Positions 9,153 through 18,200 of a DNA stretch of 64,000 nucleotides are shown here, one piece after another (positions within the stretch are counted from its first letter, which is position 1; the number at the start of each line of letters is the position of its first letter). The position numbers and the translations under genes were made by a program. This stretch comes from Coprobacter sp. (GTDB lineage Bacteria > Bacteroidota > Bacteroidia > Bacteroidales > UBA11471). The stretch is from assembly GCA_017462265.1 (NCBI GenBank), contig JAFTRN010000020.1:1-64000 (forward strand). Direction: 5' to 3'. The notes under the pieces are model-generated. The model was not told the origin of the DNA. It made no database searches and saw only the letters and a program-made list of their open reading frames with translations.

Positions 9153-10436
9153 ATGAGTCAAGATAAGAAATTCAGCCGCGAAACACTATGCGTACAAGGC
9201 GGTTGGCAACCCAAGAAGGGCGAGCCGCGCGTACTGCCCATATACCAAAGCACCACCTTCCGCTACGAGACCAGCGAACAGATGGCCCGCCTCTTCGACC
9301 TCGAAGACAGCGGCTACTTCTATACCCGCTTACAAAATCCCACCAACGACACCGTAGCCTCTAAAATCGCCGCTCTCGAAGGCGGTGTAGGGGCCATGCT
9401 CACCTCGTCGGGACAAGCGGCCAACTTCTACGCCATATTCAATATATGCGAGGCCGGCGACCACTTCGTGTGTTCATCGACCATCTACGGCGGTACGTTC
9501 AACCTCTTCGGCGTGACGCTGAAGAAACTGGGTGTAGATGTCACTTTCATCGACCCCGATAGCGACGAAGCCACCATAGAAGCGGCTTTCCGCCCCAATA
9601 CCAAAGCGCTTTTCGGTGAAACGCTCTCCAACCCCGGCATGCAGGTACTCGACATCGAGAAATTCGCCCGCGTGGCTCATCGCAATGGTGTACCTCTCAT
9701 CGTAGATAACACTTTTGCCACACCCATCAACTGTCGTCCGTTTGAATGGGGCGCCGACATTGTGACGCACTCTACCACCAAGTATATGGACGGCCACGCT
9801 ACCTGCGTAGGCGGTGCCATTGTCGATAGCGGGAACTTCGATTGGGAAGCTCACGCCGACAAATTCCCCGGACTGACCACTCCCGACGAATCATATCACG
9901 GACTGACCTACACCAAGGCTTTCGGTAAAATGGCCTATATGACCAAAGCCACCGCCCAACTTATGCGCGACCTCGGCTCGATACAGTCGCCTCAGAATGC
10001 CTTCCTGCTCAACCTCGGGCTCGAAACCCTGCACCTGCGTATGCCCCGCCACTGCGAAAACGCGCAGAAAGTGGCCGAATACCTCGAAAGCTGTCCGCAA
10101 GTGGCTTGGGTGAACTATCCCGGCTTGAAAGGCAACAAATATTACGACTTGGCTCGGAAATATATGCCTACCGGCACCTGTGGCGTCATCGCTTTCGGGC
10201 TGAAAGGAACCCGCGAAGAGGCAATCAGATTTATGGACAACCTGAAACTTGCCGCCATCGTCACCCACGTGGCCGATGCCCGCACCTGCGTACTACACCC
10301 CGCCAGCCACACCCACCGTCAGCTGAGTGATGAGCAGCTCATCGCAGCCGGTGTAGCTCCCGACCTTATACGCCTGTCGGTAGGTATCGAAGATGCCGAC
10401 GACATCATCGCCGACCTGCAACAAGCCATGGATTGA
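9153..10436 (+). CDS. metY: O-acetylhomoserine sulfhydrylase (PLP-dependent)
   Basis: A Cys/Met-metabolism PLP enzyme of 427 residues that should join sulfide to O-acetylhomoserine to give homocysteine. The PLP lysine lies in THSTTKYMDGH. The aspartate of PLIVDNTFATP and the C-terminal THVADARTCVLHPASHTHRQL, which marks the MetY branch, are also present. It follows metK by 10 bases, so one transcript would give homocysteine synthesis and SAM formation, jointly controlled by the leader riboswitch. Cystathionine gamma-synthase is less likely given length and C-terminus. Confidence 0.92.
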   Translation: MSQDKKFSRETLCVQGGWQPKKGEPRVLPIYQSTTFRYETSEQMARLFDLEDSGYFYTRLQNPTNDTVASKIAALEGGVGAMLTSSGQAANFYAIFNICEAGDHFVCSSTIYGGTFNLFGVTLKKLGVDVTFIDPDSDEATIEAAFRPNTKALFGETLSNPGMQVLDIEKFARVAHRNGVPLIVDNTFATPINCRPFEWGADIVTHSTTKYMDGHATCVGGAIVDSGNFDWEAHADKFPGLTTPDESYHGLTYTKAFGKMAYMTKATAQLMRDLGSIQSPQNAFLLNLGLETLHLRMPRHCENAQKVAEYLESCPQVAWVNYPGLKGNKYYDLARKYMPTGTCGVIAFGLKGTREEAIRFMDNLKLAAIVTHVADARTCVLHPASHTHRQLSDEQLIAAGVAPDLIRLSVGIEDADDIIADLQQAMD

Positions 10437-10463
10437 ATTTTTCTTTGTTCATAATAGTGATTG

Positions 10464-10492
10464 CGGGCGTGGAACATTATGTTTCACGCCCG
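10464..10492 (+). terminator. Hairpin after metY
   Basis: CGGGCGTG (10464-10471) pairs with CACGCCCG (10485-10492), extended by GAAC/GTTT. No T run follows, so termination is likely but not certain. Confidence 0.55.
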
Positions 10493-10540
10493 TGATGTAT
10501 TAAAAACACGTCAAAAGCTCTTTTAATTCAAAATTATCAC

Positions 10541-10548
10541 TACCTTTG
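10541..10548 (+). promoter_or_regulatory. Promoter -7 box
   Basis: TACCTTTG, 126 bases before the lipoprotein ATG at 10674. The ATG at 10602 is also downstream of it but gives no signal peptide. Confidence 0.6.
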
Positions 10549-10673
10549 AATATCTTTTACTTCAAAAGAACAATCGTGGGTGACTCAATTCGGGTATTCG
10601 CATGACAAAAGAAGGTCTCAACATCTCCCTACCTATTCCAAGTCGTCGTTACATCCACTTACATAATAAAATC

Positions 10674-11855
10674 ATGAAACAAAATATCATCTTACTGAGC
10701 CTATTGATGTTGCTCTTTTCGTGCGGAGAGAGCAAGCACAACGGCTACACGCTCACCGTAGAGCTCGATGTGCCCGAGCAGTCGTACCTCTATTTCTGGC
10801 AAGAGGAGTTCAAGCAAGGCATTACCGTCGATTCGGTGTTGGTAGAGGAGGGCAAGGGCGTGTTCAAGGGTGTAAGCAACGACATCACCCGCGTTGAAAT
10901 ATGCACCGAGGCCGGCGAACGGGTATTGTGGCTGTATGTGAAAAACGGCGAGAAAATAGAACTGAAAGGTGAGGCTAAAAAGCCCTACCTCATCACTATG
11001 AGCGGCACCCCCACGCACGAGACGATAGGCCGATTTCACAACGACAATCACGAGCTGTTGCAAAGAATACACGATAACGATACCGCCTACTATACACACT
11101 TAGGCGATACCGCTTACCGCCATACCATGCAGCGCGACCTCGACACGCTCTATCGTAGAGTACACGATTTCGTGCTTTCCAACCCCGCCTCTATGGCATC
11201 GACACTGCTCATATACGACTACCTGCTCTCCCCGCACACGACCGAAATGGCCGATACGCTGCTGCGACGTCTCCCCCCCGAGACGAAGCCGGTATCGCTT
11301 CTGGCCAAAGCCGAGCTGTTCATCTCGGGCAACGACAAGCACCCCGAGGGCAAGATGTTGCCCTACATGACTTTCCGCACGGCTACCGATAGTGTGGTAA
11401 ACACCGGAGGATTCCGTCGTCGCACGACACTGCTCACCGTGTGGGCATCGTACGACACGCTCTCTCGCGCGCAATTACAAGTTGTACGCCGATTGACCGC
11501 CAAGCATAAACGCAGTTTCCTCAACGCCGTGTGCATATCGGTCGATACCGACGACGAAGCATGGCACAACGCCCTACAACTCGACAGCATAACTACCGGC
11601 GTGCATTGTCGGCTCAAAGAGGGCTGGGGGGCCGGACAGATAGAAAACCTCGGTGTGCGCACCCTGCCCGCCACGTTCCTCATCAATGGTGCCGGCAAGA
11701 TTGTACACAAGAATCTGCTGGGCAACGAATTGGAAGCAGCGACCGACTCATTGATACAAATTGTGGGCGAAGACGAGAAACTGAACGAGCAGACCAAGAA
11801 ATCATCGACTAAAAAGCCATCGAGAAACGCAGCCAAGAAAAACAATAAAAAATAA
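10674..11855 (+). CDS. Thioredoxin-fold lipoprotein with DUF4369-like N-terminus
   Basis: Signal MKQNIILLSLLMLLFSC ends in a lipobox cysteine (residue 17), so this start is preferred over 10602. The N-terminal domain (about 22-125) resembles DUF4369, common at the front of Bacteroidetes TlpA-like proteins. The C-terminal domain (about 240-375) has the thioredoxin-fold pattern LLTVWASYD, then VCISVDTDDEAW and TLPATFLINGAGKIV. The usual CxxC redox pair is missing (WASYD in its place), so it probably is not a normal disulfide reductase. The tail is Lys/Ser-rich. It precedes the YifB gene by 16 bases. Confidence 0.75.
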   Translation: MKQNIILLSLLMLLFSCGESKHNGYTLTVELDVPEQSYLYFWQEEFKQGITVDSVLVEEGKGVFKGVSNDITRVEICTEAGERVLWLYVKNGEKIELKGEAKKPYLITMSGTPTHETIGRFHNDNHELLQRIHDNDTAYYTHLGDTAYRHTMQRDLDTLYRRVHDFVLSNPASMASTLLIYDYLLSPHTTEMADTLLRRLPPETKPVSLLAKAELFISGNDKHPEGKMLPYMTFRTATDSVVNTGGFRRRTTLLTVWASYDTLSRAQLQVVRRLTAKHKRSFLNAVCISVDTDDEAWHNALQLDSITTGVHCRLKEGWGAGQIENLGVRTLPATFLINGAGKIVHKNLLGNELEAATDSLIQIVGEDEKLNEQTKKSSTKKPSRNAAKKNNKK

Positions 11856-11871
11856 TCAATCGTCAAAGACT

Positions 11872-13416
11872 ATGTTGGTAAAAGTGTTCGGAGCCGCCAT
11901 GCAGGGTATCGACGCCCTCACGGTAACGATAGAGGTAAATTGTTCGCAAGGTGTACACTTCTATATGGTGGGACTGCCCGACGCGGCCGTGAAAGAGAGC
12001 CAGGAACGTGTGCGCTCGGCATTGCTGCACAACGGCTATAAATTTCCCCGCCGGCAGACCGTTATAAACCTCGCTCCGGCCGACATACGCAAAGAGGGTT
12101 CGGCCTACGACCTGCCCATTGCCATCGGTATTATGGCTGCCTCGGAAGAGCTGGTCACCGACAAACTCGACCAATATATGCTCATGGGCGAGCTATCGCT
12201 CGATGGCAGTATTCTGCCCATAAAAGGGGCGCTACCCATCGCCATACTGGCCCGGGCGCAAGGATTCAAAGGCCTCATCGTGCCCAAAGCCAACGTGCGC
12301 GAGGCCGCTGTCGTCGATCGCCTCGACGTATATGGCGTGGAAAACATCAAAGAGGTCGTCGAATTTTTCAGCGGAGAGGGCACTCTCACCCCTACCGTCA
12401 TTGATACGCGCGCCGAGTTTTTTGCCGCACAAGGCAGCTTCGACCTCGACTTTGCCGACGTAAAGGGCCAAGAAAGCGTAAAACGGGCTTTCGAAGTGGC
12501 TGCCGCCGGCGGTCACAACCTCATAATGATAGGTCCGCCGGGAGCCGGAAAATCGATGATGGCCAAGCGCATACCTTCGATACTGCCACCACTTACCCTG
12601 CACGAGGCCCTCGAAACCACCAAGATACACTCCGTGGCAGGACGTATGGAGCGCAATAGTTCCCTACTCACACAACGACCTTTCCGCTCGCCACACCACA
12701 CTATTTCGAGCGTAGCGCTTGTGGGGGGTGGCTCATTCCCACAACCCGGAGAGATTTCGCTTGCACACAACGGAGTGCTGTTCCTCGACGAATTGCCCGA
12801 GTTTTCTCGCCAAGTACTCGAGGTAATGCGACAACCGCTCGAAGATCGTAAAATCACCATATCGCGCGCCAAGTACACCATCGAATACCCGGCCGGTGTG
12901 ATGCTGGTGGCCTCGATGAATCCCTGCCCCTGTGGCTACTACAATCACCCCAATAAAGAGTGTATATGCCAACCCGGCGCCGTACAACGCTATCTCAACC
13001 GCATATCGGGCCCCCTGCTCGACCGCATCGACATACAGATAGAAATTGTACCCGTACCATTCGAGAAGATTTCGGACAGCCGTCCCGGCGAGGCGAGCGC
13101 CGTGATACGCGAGCGAGTGATTCGTGCTCGCGAGATACAGGCCGCACGATTCAAAGACGAACCGGGCATCTACTGCAACGCTCAGATGACCAGCCGATTG
13201 CTCAACACATACGCACGCCCCGATACTGCCGGGCTCGAACGTCTGCGCTCCGCTATGAAGATGTTTAACCTCTCGGCACGCGCCTACGACCGCATATTGA
13301 AGGTGGCACGCACTATCGCCGACCTTGCCGGTAGCGAAAACATAGAGGTGGCCCACCTCTCCGAGGCCATTAACTACCGCAATCTCGACCGCGAAAACTG
13401 GGCCGAAAGAGGATAA
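11872..13416 (+). CDS. YifB/ComM-family Mg-chelatase-like AAA+ ATPase
   Basis: 514 residues. An N-terminal ribosomal-S5-like ChlI domain (about 20-140), then an AAA+ Mg-chelatase domain with Walker A GPPGAGKS at 221-228 and Walker B VLFLDELPEF, then a C-terminal region with the Cys-rich MNPCPCGYYNHPNKECIC motif and a helical lid. Proteins of this family, such as ComM, act as hexameric DNA helicases helping branch migration during natural transformation. Whether that holds here is unknown. It sits between a lipoprotein gene (16-base gap) and a secreted-protein gene (13-base gap), with no functional link obvious. Confidence 0.93.
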   Translation: MLVKVFGAAMQGIDALTVTIEVNCSQGVHFYMVGLPDAAVKESQERVRSALLHNGYKFPRRQTVINLAPADIRKEGSAYDLPIAIGIMAASEELVTDKLDQYMLMGELSLDGSILPIKGALPIAILARAQGFKGLIVPKANVREAAVVDRLDVYGVENIKEVVEFFSGEGTLTPTVIDTRAEFFAAQGSFDLDFADVKGQESVKRAFEVAAAGGHNLIMIGPPGAGKSMMAKRIPSILPPLTLHEALETTKIHSVAGRMERNSSLLTQRPFRSPHHTISSVALVGGGSFPQPGEISLAHNGVLFLDELPEFSRQVLEVMRQPLEDRKITISRAKYTIEYPAGVMLVASMNPCPCGYYNHPNKECICQPGAVQRYLNRISGPLLDRIDIQIEIVPVPFEKISDSRPGEASAVIRERVIRAREIQAARFKDEPGIYCNAQMTSRLLNTYARPDTAGLERLRSAMKMFNLSARAYDRILKVARTIADLAGSENIEVAHLSEAINYRNLDRENWAERG

Positions 13417-13429
13417 ACAATTCTATTAC

Positions 13430-15235
13430 ATGAGAATAAAAATTGCATTAACTACAACCTTGTTGATTCTGGCATTGAGTATCCAGTCTCAAACCATCGA
13501 TATAGATAATGGTCAATGGTTGAACGTAGGACTCGAGCGACAGATAACCCACCCTCAACCTATGACGGGCTTGAACTTATGGCCATGGAAAGCAAAAAAA
13601 TTACATAGTACTTATGGACAGAGCATACAATTAGAGTTTAACTATTTTCTACCAAATAAAATTGTTAAAGGTTGTATGGAAGACGGGACCATTATTTACG
13701 ATTGGAGCTACTTCGACCAGGCTCTTATCGATGTAGCCGGCAGAGGGCATCAATTGGTGGCGCGTTTTCGATATGAATATCCCAACTCTACAGATGTTGA
13801 TAATATTATTGGCGCAACGGCTGTTCCCGACTACATCAAACAATTGCCCGATTATCAAGAAACCTATTCAGAAAGTGCCGGGACTTACTATGCCGACTGG
13901 AGTAATAAAGAACTGCAACGCTTTACATTACAATTTTATACCGACTTTGCTCAACGTTACGCAAATGATGCCCGATTAGCTTTCTTGGAGATAGGATTTG
14001 GACATTGGTCGGAATATCACATATTTCCCACAACGGTCGAATATGGCAAAAATTTTCCGTCATTGGAATATCAGAAAGAATTTCTTCTCCATATAGAAGA
14101 AGTTGCAAATGGGTTACCCTGGCTCGTTTCCAAGAATGCAGCCAACAATTCGCCCATTGTCGGTGACAAAGAGTTGATGGCTCTTTGTTTTGGTATGTTC
14201 GAAGACTCCTTTATGGGAGAGTATTTTCTTAATGACGGATACAAAAATAGTTGGGACAATATGGGTGGTAAAACTCGGTGGCAAATAGGCGTAATCGGGG
14301 GCGAAATCTATCCTCAAGAAAGTACAAGTTTTCTAAATCCGGAAGGAGTATATGGCAAAACATTGGAAGAGATGATTCTTGAGTATAACATAACCTTTAT
14401 GGGGTGTAACAATGCCCCGGACAGTCCGTATGGAACGCCGGAACGACTCAAACAGGTTTCTATGTCAATGGGATATCGCTTTGCTGTAAAAGAATGTGTT
14501 ACTAATGGAAATAAAACTCTATTGCTTGTTTGTAATGAAGGTATTGCCCCCATCTATCGTGATGCTTATTTTTCAATAGGAAATGTCCGTTCCGATATTT
14601 CTCTCAAAGGGTTGCTTCCTAATGAAGAATTATGGATAGAAATTGACTCAAAACCTCGTTCTGATGGAAAAGATATCAACATCGTCTGCGATTACATCCT
14701 TCCGCAACAAGAGATAGAATTTGAGGCAAATATAAAATCTACCATAAACTACGATTCTTTATTATGTGTCACCGAAGCTCTTTGTATCATTGATAAATTA
14801 GACGACAACACCTCGACAGAAATGGAATTCGAAATCAAAGGTTTTATAACCGATATTCAAGAAATTTCCATCCAAAACGGAAATACGACATTCGTTATAG
14901 CCGAGACGGGAAATAGCTCTGAAAAACTAACTATTATGTCGGCAAAAGGATTAAATGGCGAACCTGTTACAAATGAAAATTTCATAAAAATAGGCAACGA
15001 GGTAATAGTAAAAGGACGTCTTCAAAAGCACAACAATCAGGGGGATATTATCCCCTCAATGACTCCCGGCGGTTGCCTCATATCTATAAGCAACTCTACA
15101 TCAGGCATTTTCACCCCCACGCACAAGTCGCGACACAGCAACACCATTTACAATCTCTCGGGCCGGCAACAGTCTCAAATACAAAAGGGTATTAACATCG
15201 TTGATGGGCACAAAGTCATTATTCTTTCACGGTAA
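13430..15235 (+). CDS. Secreted DUF4832-like protein with C-terminal sorting-like tail
   Basis: 601 residues with signal peptide MRIKIALTTTLLILALSIQS. The region about 25-330 has features of DUF4832-type glycosidase-like barrels: WSYFDQALIDVAGRGHQLVARFRYEYPN early, FLEIGFGHWSEYHIFP in the middle. The region about 440-560 (KGFITDIQEISIQNG...VIVKGRL) looks like an OB-fold nucleic-acid-binding-type or carbohydrate-accessory domain. The end, IYNLSGRQQ...INIVDGHKVIILSR, resembles the short tails of Bacteroidales secreted proteins. Base use is clearly more AT-rich than the yifB gene 13 bases upstream, which suggests later acquisition. Substrate unknown. Confidence 0.6.
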   Translation: MRIKIALTTTLLILALSIQSQTIDIDNGQWLNVGLERQITHPQPMTGLNLWPWKAKKLHSTYGQSIQLEFNYFLPNKIVKGCMEDGTIIYDWSYFDQALIDVAGRGHQLVARFRYEYPNSTDVDNIIGATAVPDYIKQLPDYQETYSESAGTYYADWSNKELQRFTLQFYTDFAQRYANDARLAFLEIGFGHWSEYHIFPTTVEYGKNFPSLEYQKEFLLHIEEVANGLPWLVSKNAANNSPIVGDKELMALCFGMFEDSFMGEYFLNDGYKNSWDNMGGKTRWQIGVIGGEIYPQESTSFLNPEGVYGKTLEEMILEYNITFMGCNNAPDSPYGTPERLKQVSMSMGYRFAVKECVTNGNKTLLLVCNEGIAPIYRDAYFSIGNVRSDISLKGLLPNEELWIEIDSKPRSDGKDINIVCDYILPQQEIEFEANIKSTINYDSLLCVTEALCIIDKLDDNTSTEMEFEIKGFITDIQEISIQNGNTTFVIAETGNSSEKLTIMSAKGLNGEPVTNENFIKIGNEVIVKGRLQKHNNQGDIIPSMTPGGCLISISNSTSGIFTPTHKSRHSNTIYNLSGRQQSQIQKGINIVDGHKVIILSR

Positions 15236-15297
15236 GATTTCTATCCGATAAAAGTCAAAAGTCTCATCAGCACTTATTTTCAAGGGATAATTAATGA

Positions 15298-16389
15298 TTA
15301 TCTCTCAAAATAGTGGTCGAGAATATCTTGGGCGGCGGCAAAGGGGCTCTGTGCCGCGGCAAGTACGAGTCGTTCTTTCTCGGCCAGTAAGCGGGCTATA
15401 TCGGGATTGTTGTAGAAATGCGACCGCAACTGCTCGTCGATAGTCTCGGTCATCCAATAACGCGACTGCTCCCTGCGACGATGCTCGAAATAGCCGTTCT
15501 TTTTCACAAAGTCGGTGTAGTCGTCGATCATCTTCCACACCTCTTCGATACCTATCTCATAATAACCCGAGTAGGTAAGCACTTGCGGTGCCCAGCCCGA
15601 GGGCGACGCCGGGAACAAATGCAGAGCATTGCGGAAATGAGCCTGCGCCAATTGCGCCTTCTCTATATTGTTGCCATCGGCCTTGTTAATGACTATACCA
15701 TCGGCCATTTCCATGATACCGCGCTTGATACCTTGCAACTCATCGCCCGTGCCGGCAAGCTGTATGAGCAAGAAGAAATCGACCATCGAGTGGCAGGCTG
15801 TCTCGGACTGTCCTACACCCACGGTCTCGACAAAAATGGTATCAAACCCGGCTGCCTCGCACAGGATAATAGTCTCGCGCGTCTTACGAGCCACACCGCC
15901 CAACGAGCCTGCCGATGGAGAGGGACGTATGAATGCGTTGTCTTGCACCGAGAGACGCTCCATGCGAGTCTTATCGCCGAGAATACTACCCTTGGAGCGC
16001 TCGCTGCTGGGGTCGATGGCAAGCACGGCCAACTTGTTGCCCCTACCGATGACGTGCATACCAAAGGCGTCGATCGACGTACTTTTTCCGGCACCGGGTA
16101 CTCCCGATATACCTATACGCACCGAACGCCCGGCATAGGGCAGACAGCCGGCTATCACTTCCTGAGCTATAGCTTGATGCTCGGGGAGTTGGCTCTCGAC
16201 CAGCGTCACCGCCTGGCTCAGTACCGTAATATCGCCTTTCAATATCTGCTCTACATACTCGGCTGCCGTGTACTCGCGACGGCGGGCCTTCAATCGCTGA
16301 GCCAAATAGGGATTGATCGACGGCGGCTGGGCAATACCCTTGTTTACCGTCAATCCGGCATATTCGCTGTTGTTCTCGATATGGTCCAT
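15298..16389 (-). CDS. meaB: MeaB/ArgK-family GTPase, methylmalonyl-CoA mutase chaperone
   Basis: 363 residues. Walker A GVPGAGKS at 96-103, DPSSERSKGSILGDKTRM (switch region typical of MeaB), ETVGVGQSE, and INKADG for guanine recognition. Members protect and reactivate adenosylcobalamin-dependent methylmalonyl-CoA mutase, part of propionate formation in Bacteroidales. The mutase genes are not in this window. Transcribed after the DUF1573 gene (14-base gap), probably as one unit. Confidence 0.93.
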   Translation of the reverse strand: MDHIENNSEYAGLTVNKGIAQPPSINPYLAQRLKARRREYTAAEYVEQILKGDITVLSQAVTLVESQLPEHQAIAQEVIAGCLPYAGRSVRIGISGVPGAGKSTSIDAFGMHVIGRGNKLAVLAIDPSSERSKGSILGDKTRMERLSVQDNAFIRPSPSAGSLGGVARKTRETIILCEAAGFDTIFVETVGVGQSETACHSMVDFFLLIQLAGTGDELQGIKRGIMEMADGIVINKADGNNIEKAQLAQAHFRNALHLFPASPSGWAPQVLTYSGYYEIGIEEVWKMIDDYTDFVKKNGYFEHRRREQSRYWMTETIDEQLRSHFYNNPDIARLLAEKERLVLAAAQSPFAAAQDILDHYFER

Positions 16390-16403
16390 AGATATAGTCT
16401 TGA

Positions 16404-16838
16404 TTATTTCAACTGCACTTTTCGCACCGAGGCCGGCTCGTCATCGGGACTTTTGGGCTGTACTACACCCTTTATCTGCAATACCGTGCGGTCGGGGTTG
16501 GTGTTGGTATATACATAAATGTTCTTGGCAAACTCGCCGGGGCGTCCCATCGTCTTGTACACGACCGTCATCTCGGCGGTATCGCCCACCGCTATGGGGC
16601 GTTCGGGGTAAGTAGGTACCGTGCAACCGCAAGAGGCTTGCGCACGGAGTATTACCAAGGGAGTCTTACCCACATTCACAAAACGGAACTTACACACGGC
16701 GTCACCATCTTTCTCGTATATCGTACCAAAATTGTGAGTGAGCTTTTCAAACTCGATTTTAGACATCTTACGTTTCTGGGCAGGAAGCGCCACCACCATC
16801 GTAAGCATACACACAATTGCAATCAGTTTTCGTATCAT
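16404..16838 (-). CDS. DUF1573 periplasmic or secreted protein
   Basis: 144 residues with signal peptide MIRKLIAIVCMLTMVVALPAQ. One Ig-like DUF1573 domain with HNFGTIYEKDGDAVCKFRFVN, then ASCGCTVPTYP and VVYKTMGRPGEFAK, all characteristic. Function of the family is not settled. It is preceded by a TAATTTTG box at 16910-16917 that abuts the left copy of the island's direct repeat. Confidence 0.88.
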   Translation of the reverse strand: MIRKLIAIVCMLTMVVALPAQKRKMSKIEFEKLTHNFGTIYEKDGDAVCKFRFVNVGKTPLVILRAQASCGCTVPTYPERPIAVGDTAEMTVVYKTMGRPGEFAKNIYVYTNTNPDRTVLQIKGVVQPKSPDDEPASVRKVQLK

Positions 16839-16909
16839 AATCTCAATAGTTTTCGTTCGGGTGGAGACCTTTTATTAGGACGAAAAAGTCTCCTCACATC
16901 TGTTGTGTA

Positions 16910-16917
16910 CAAAATTA
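16910..16917 (-). promoter_or_regulatory. DUF1573-meaB promoter -7 box
   Basis: TAATTTTG on the minus strand, about 72 bases before the ATG. The same promoter position is found at the right repeat (24015-24022), showing that the duplicated segment includes upstream promoter sequence. Confidence 0.65.
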
Positions 16918-16920
16918 CGA

Positions 16921-17001
16921 TTTTTCTCGCTCATTCACCCTATTCGGTCGTTTTTTCTGCAAAAAAATCGGTCTCGACGGTGTATTGCCGAGACCGAATA
17001 A
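16921..17001. repeat. Left copy of 79-bp direct repeat (16921-16999)
   Basis: Bases 16921-16999 are identical to 24027-24105 over 79 positions by direct reading. Similarity continues about 12 bases leftward with a few changes and stops sharply on the right after CCGAAT. The unit contains a minus-strand terminator hairpin and the spacer up to a promoter box. Confidence 0.9.
16961..16996 (-). terminator. Intrinsic terminator inside left repeat
   Basis: On the minus strand CGGTCTCG (16989-16996) pairs with CGAGACCG (16969-16976), followed by seven T after an A. It ends the SLOG gene's transcript before the DUF1573 promoter. Confidence 0.85.
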
Positions 17002-17031
17002 TAAATGTATAAAATATAGCACTTGCACCTA

Positions 17032-17430
17032 TCAATAGGCAAACACCCATACCGGGATACCCTTCTCACGGGCTATTTCTATCATGTGTCGGGTACCGCT
17101 CGACTTGCCGTCCCAGAATGCTACAAGATGTGTGGCTATGCTCAGCATATCTTCATTCCTCAAAAATCCTGCAGAGCGATGATGATATTTCCAATTTGCC
17201 GGAAACAATATCTTGGTAAGCCTATGCTCATCGGCATAACGTATAGCAAGGATATCAGCACCCTCAGCCATTCCCGATATTATTTTTATCTGTCCGGCGT
17301 CAAAGTTTGAGCCGCCCCAAAACAATTCATCTAACTGTTGCGACATAAATTCATAATCATCAAAATCTCTTCCTCCAGCAACTATTACCCGATGAGCATC
17401 TCTATAGGCTTGTCGATATAATTCTTCCAT
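17032..17430 (-). CDS. SLOG-domain protein (DUF2493/YspA-like)
   Basis: 132 residues forming a Rossmann-like fold: VIVAGGRDFDDYEFM at the front (the GGRDF loop of DUF2493), IISGMAEGADILAIRYA in the middle and HLVAFWDGKSSGTRHMIEIA near the end. Such SLOG proteins are thought to bind nucleotide-derived ligands and are common in phages, plasmids and defence loci. The precise role is unknown. It is five bases downstream of the 200-residue gene and directly before the repeat's terminator, so the last gene of its unit. Confidence 0.82.
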   Translation of the reverse strand: MEELYRQAYRDAHRVIVAGGRDFDDYEFMSQQLDELFWGGSNFDAGQIKIISGMAEGADILAIRYADEHRLTKILFPANWKYHHRSAGFLRNEDMLSIATHLVAFWDGKSSGTRHMIEIAREKGIPVWVFAY

Positions 17431-17435
17431 ATTGC

Positions 17436-18038
17436 TTACTGTTGTGATGCAAATTTTTGTATCACCAAATTTGTCTCAGCCCAATAGCTGTTGATGCGTA
17501 ACAGGTCGGGGATTGAAAACATCTTATGGTTGCATATATCGTGAACGGCATGGCAAATAACGATGTCGTCAAACTCTTTACGACCATAAAATGGATACTC
17601 ATTCCACGACCCCCCATCGTCACATACCGGTTTTTCATGTCTCGCAATCACAGTGGCATTAAAACTCTCAATATCGGCTTGATGTCCCTCATAGACGAGA
17701 CTTAAAATGTGGTTCATCAATAGGAAATCTGATCCATAGTAATCATCATTGTCAAGAGTAAGAATATCCTTTTCCAAATCAACGACTATTTGTATAGTTC
17801 CAAATATCTCATAATCGTCATCAAATGTCGTATCTGCTATTTTTTCACTCGAACATGTCAAATCTTTAACGCGATTAAACAATTGCTTAGTCAAATCATA
17901 AAGCATTTCATTGACCTGCTTAAAACGTTCAATCTCGGTAGCTGTAGCCGCAAACATCTTATTTAAAAGTACCTGTCGTTGCTGCAACAACGTTTTCACC
18001 TTATCGCATTTCTCATCACTGCGCCACCAATAAATCAT
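17436..18038 (-). CDS. Hypothetical protein, possibly 5'-truncated
   Basis: 200 residues, acidic and largely helical at the N-terminus (heptad-like KVKTLLQQRQVLLNKMF), with no family I recognise. Its reading frame stays open upstream of the ATG to 18134 (adding WLKNPSYGYQRTKTGIGRSG-type sequence) without another start before a TAA at 18135-18137. This suggests that the present ATG is internal to an older, longer gene. A palindromic repeat and a gene fragment lie just upstream. Likely co-transcribed with the SLOG gene. Confidence 0.5.
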   Translation of the reverse strand: MIYWWRSDEKCDKVKTLLQQRQVLLNKMFAATATEIERFKQVNEMLYDLTKQLFNRVKDLTCSSEKIADTTFDDDYEIFGTIQIVVDLEKDILTLDNDDYYGSDFLLMNHILSLVYEGHQADIESFNATVIARHEKPVCDDGGSWNEYPFYGRKEFDDIVICHAVHDICNHKMFSIPDLLRINSYWAETNLVIQKFASQQ

Positions 18039-18158
18039 ATACTCAATGGTATCTTTATCGACGTTTCCACTTCTGCCAATTCCAGTTTTAGTCCTTTGAT
18101 ATCCATAACTTGGATTTTTTAACCAAGATACGCCTTATTTGTAGAAACTTTGTTTTTG

Positions 18159-18200
18159 GAAGCCGTAATAAATTTTCAAGAAAATTTTAAACAGCCTCTT
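18159..18200. repeat. Dispersed palindromic repeat, copy C
   Basis: GGAAGCCGT on the left, AATTTTCAAGAAAATTTTAA in the centre and ACAGCCTCTT on the right. A member of the window-wide palindrome family, here at the end of a decayed gene inside the island. Confidence 0.6.

Noticed and set aside
10441-10601. Possible riboswitch or small RNA after metY
   Set aside because: Only a simple hairpin is seen, best explained as a terminator.
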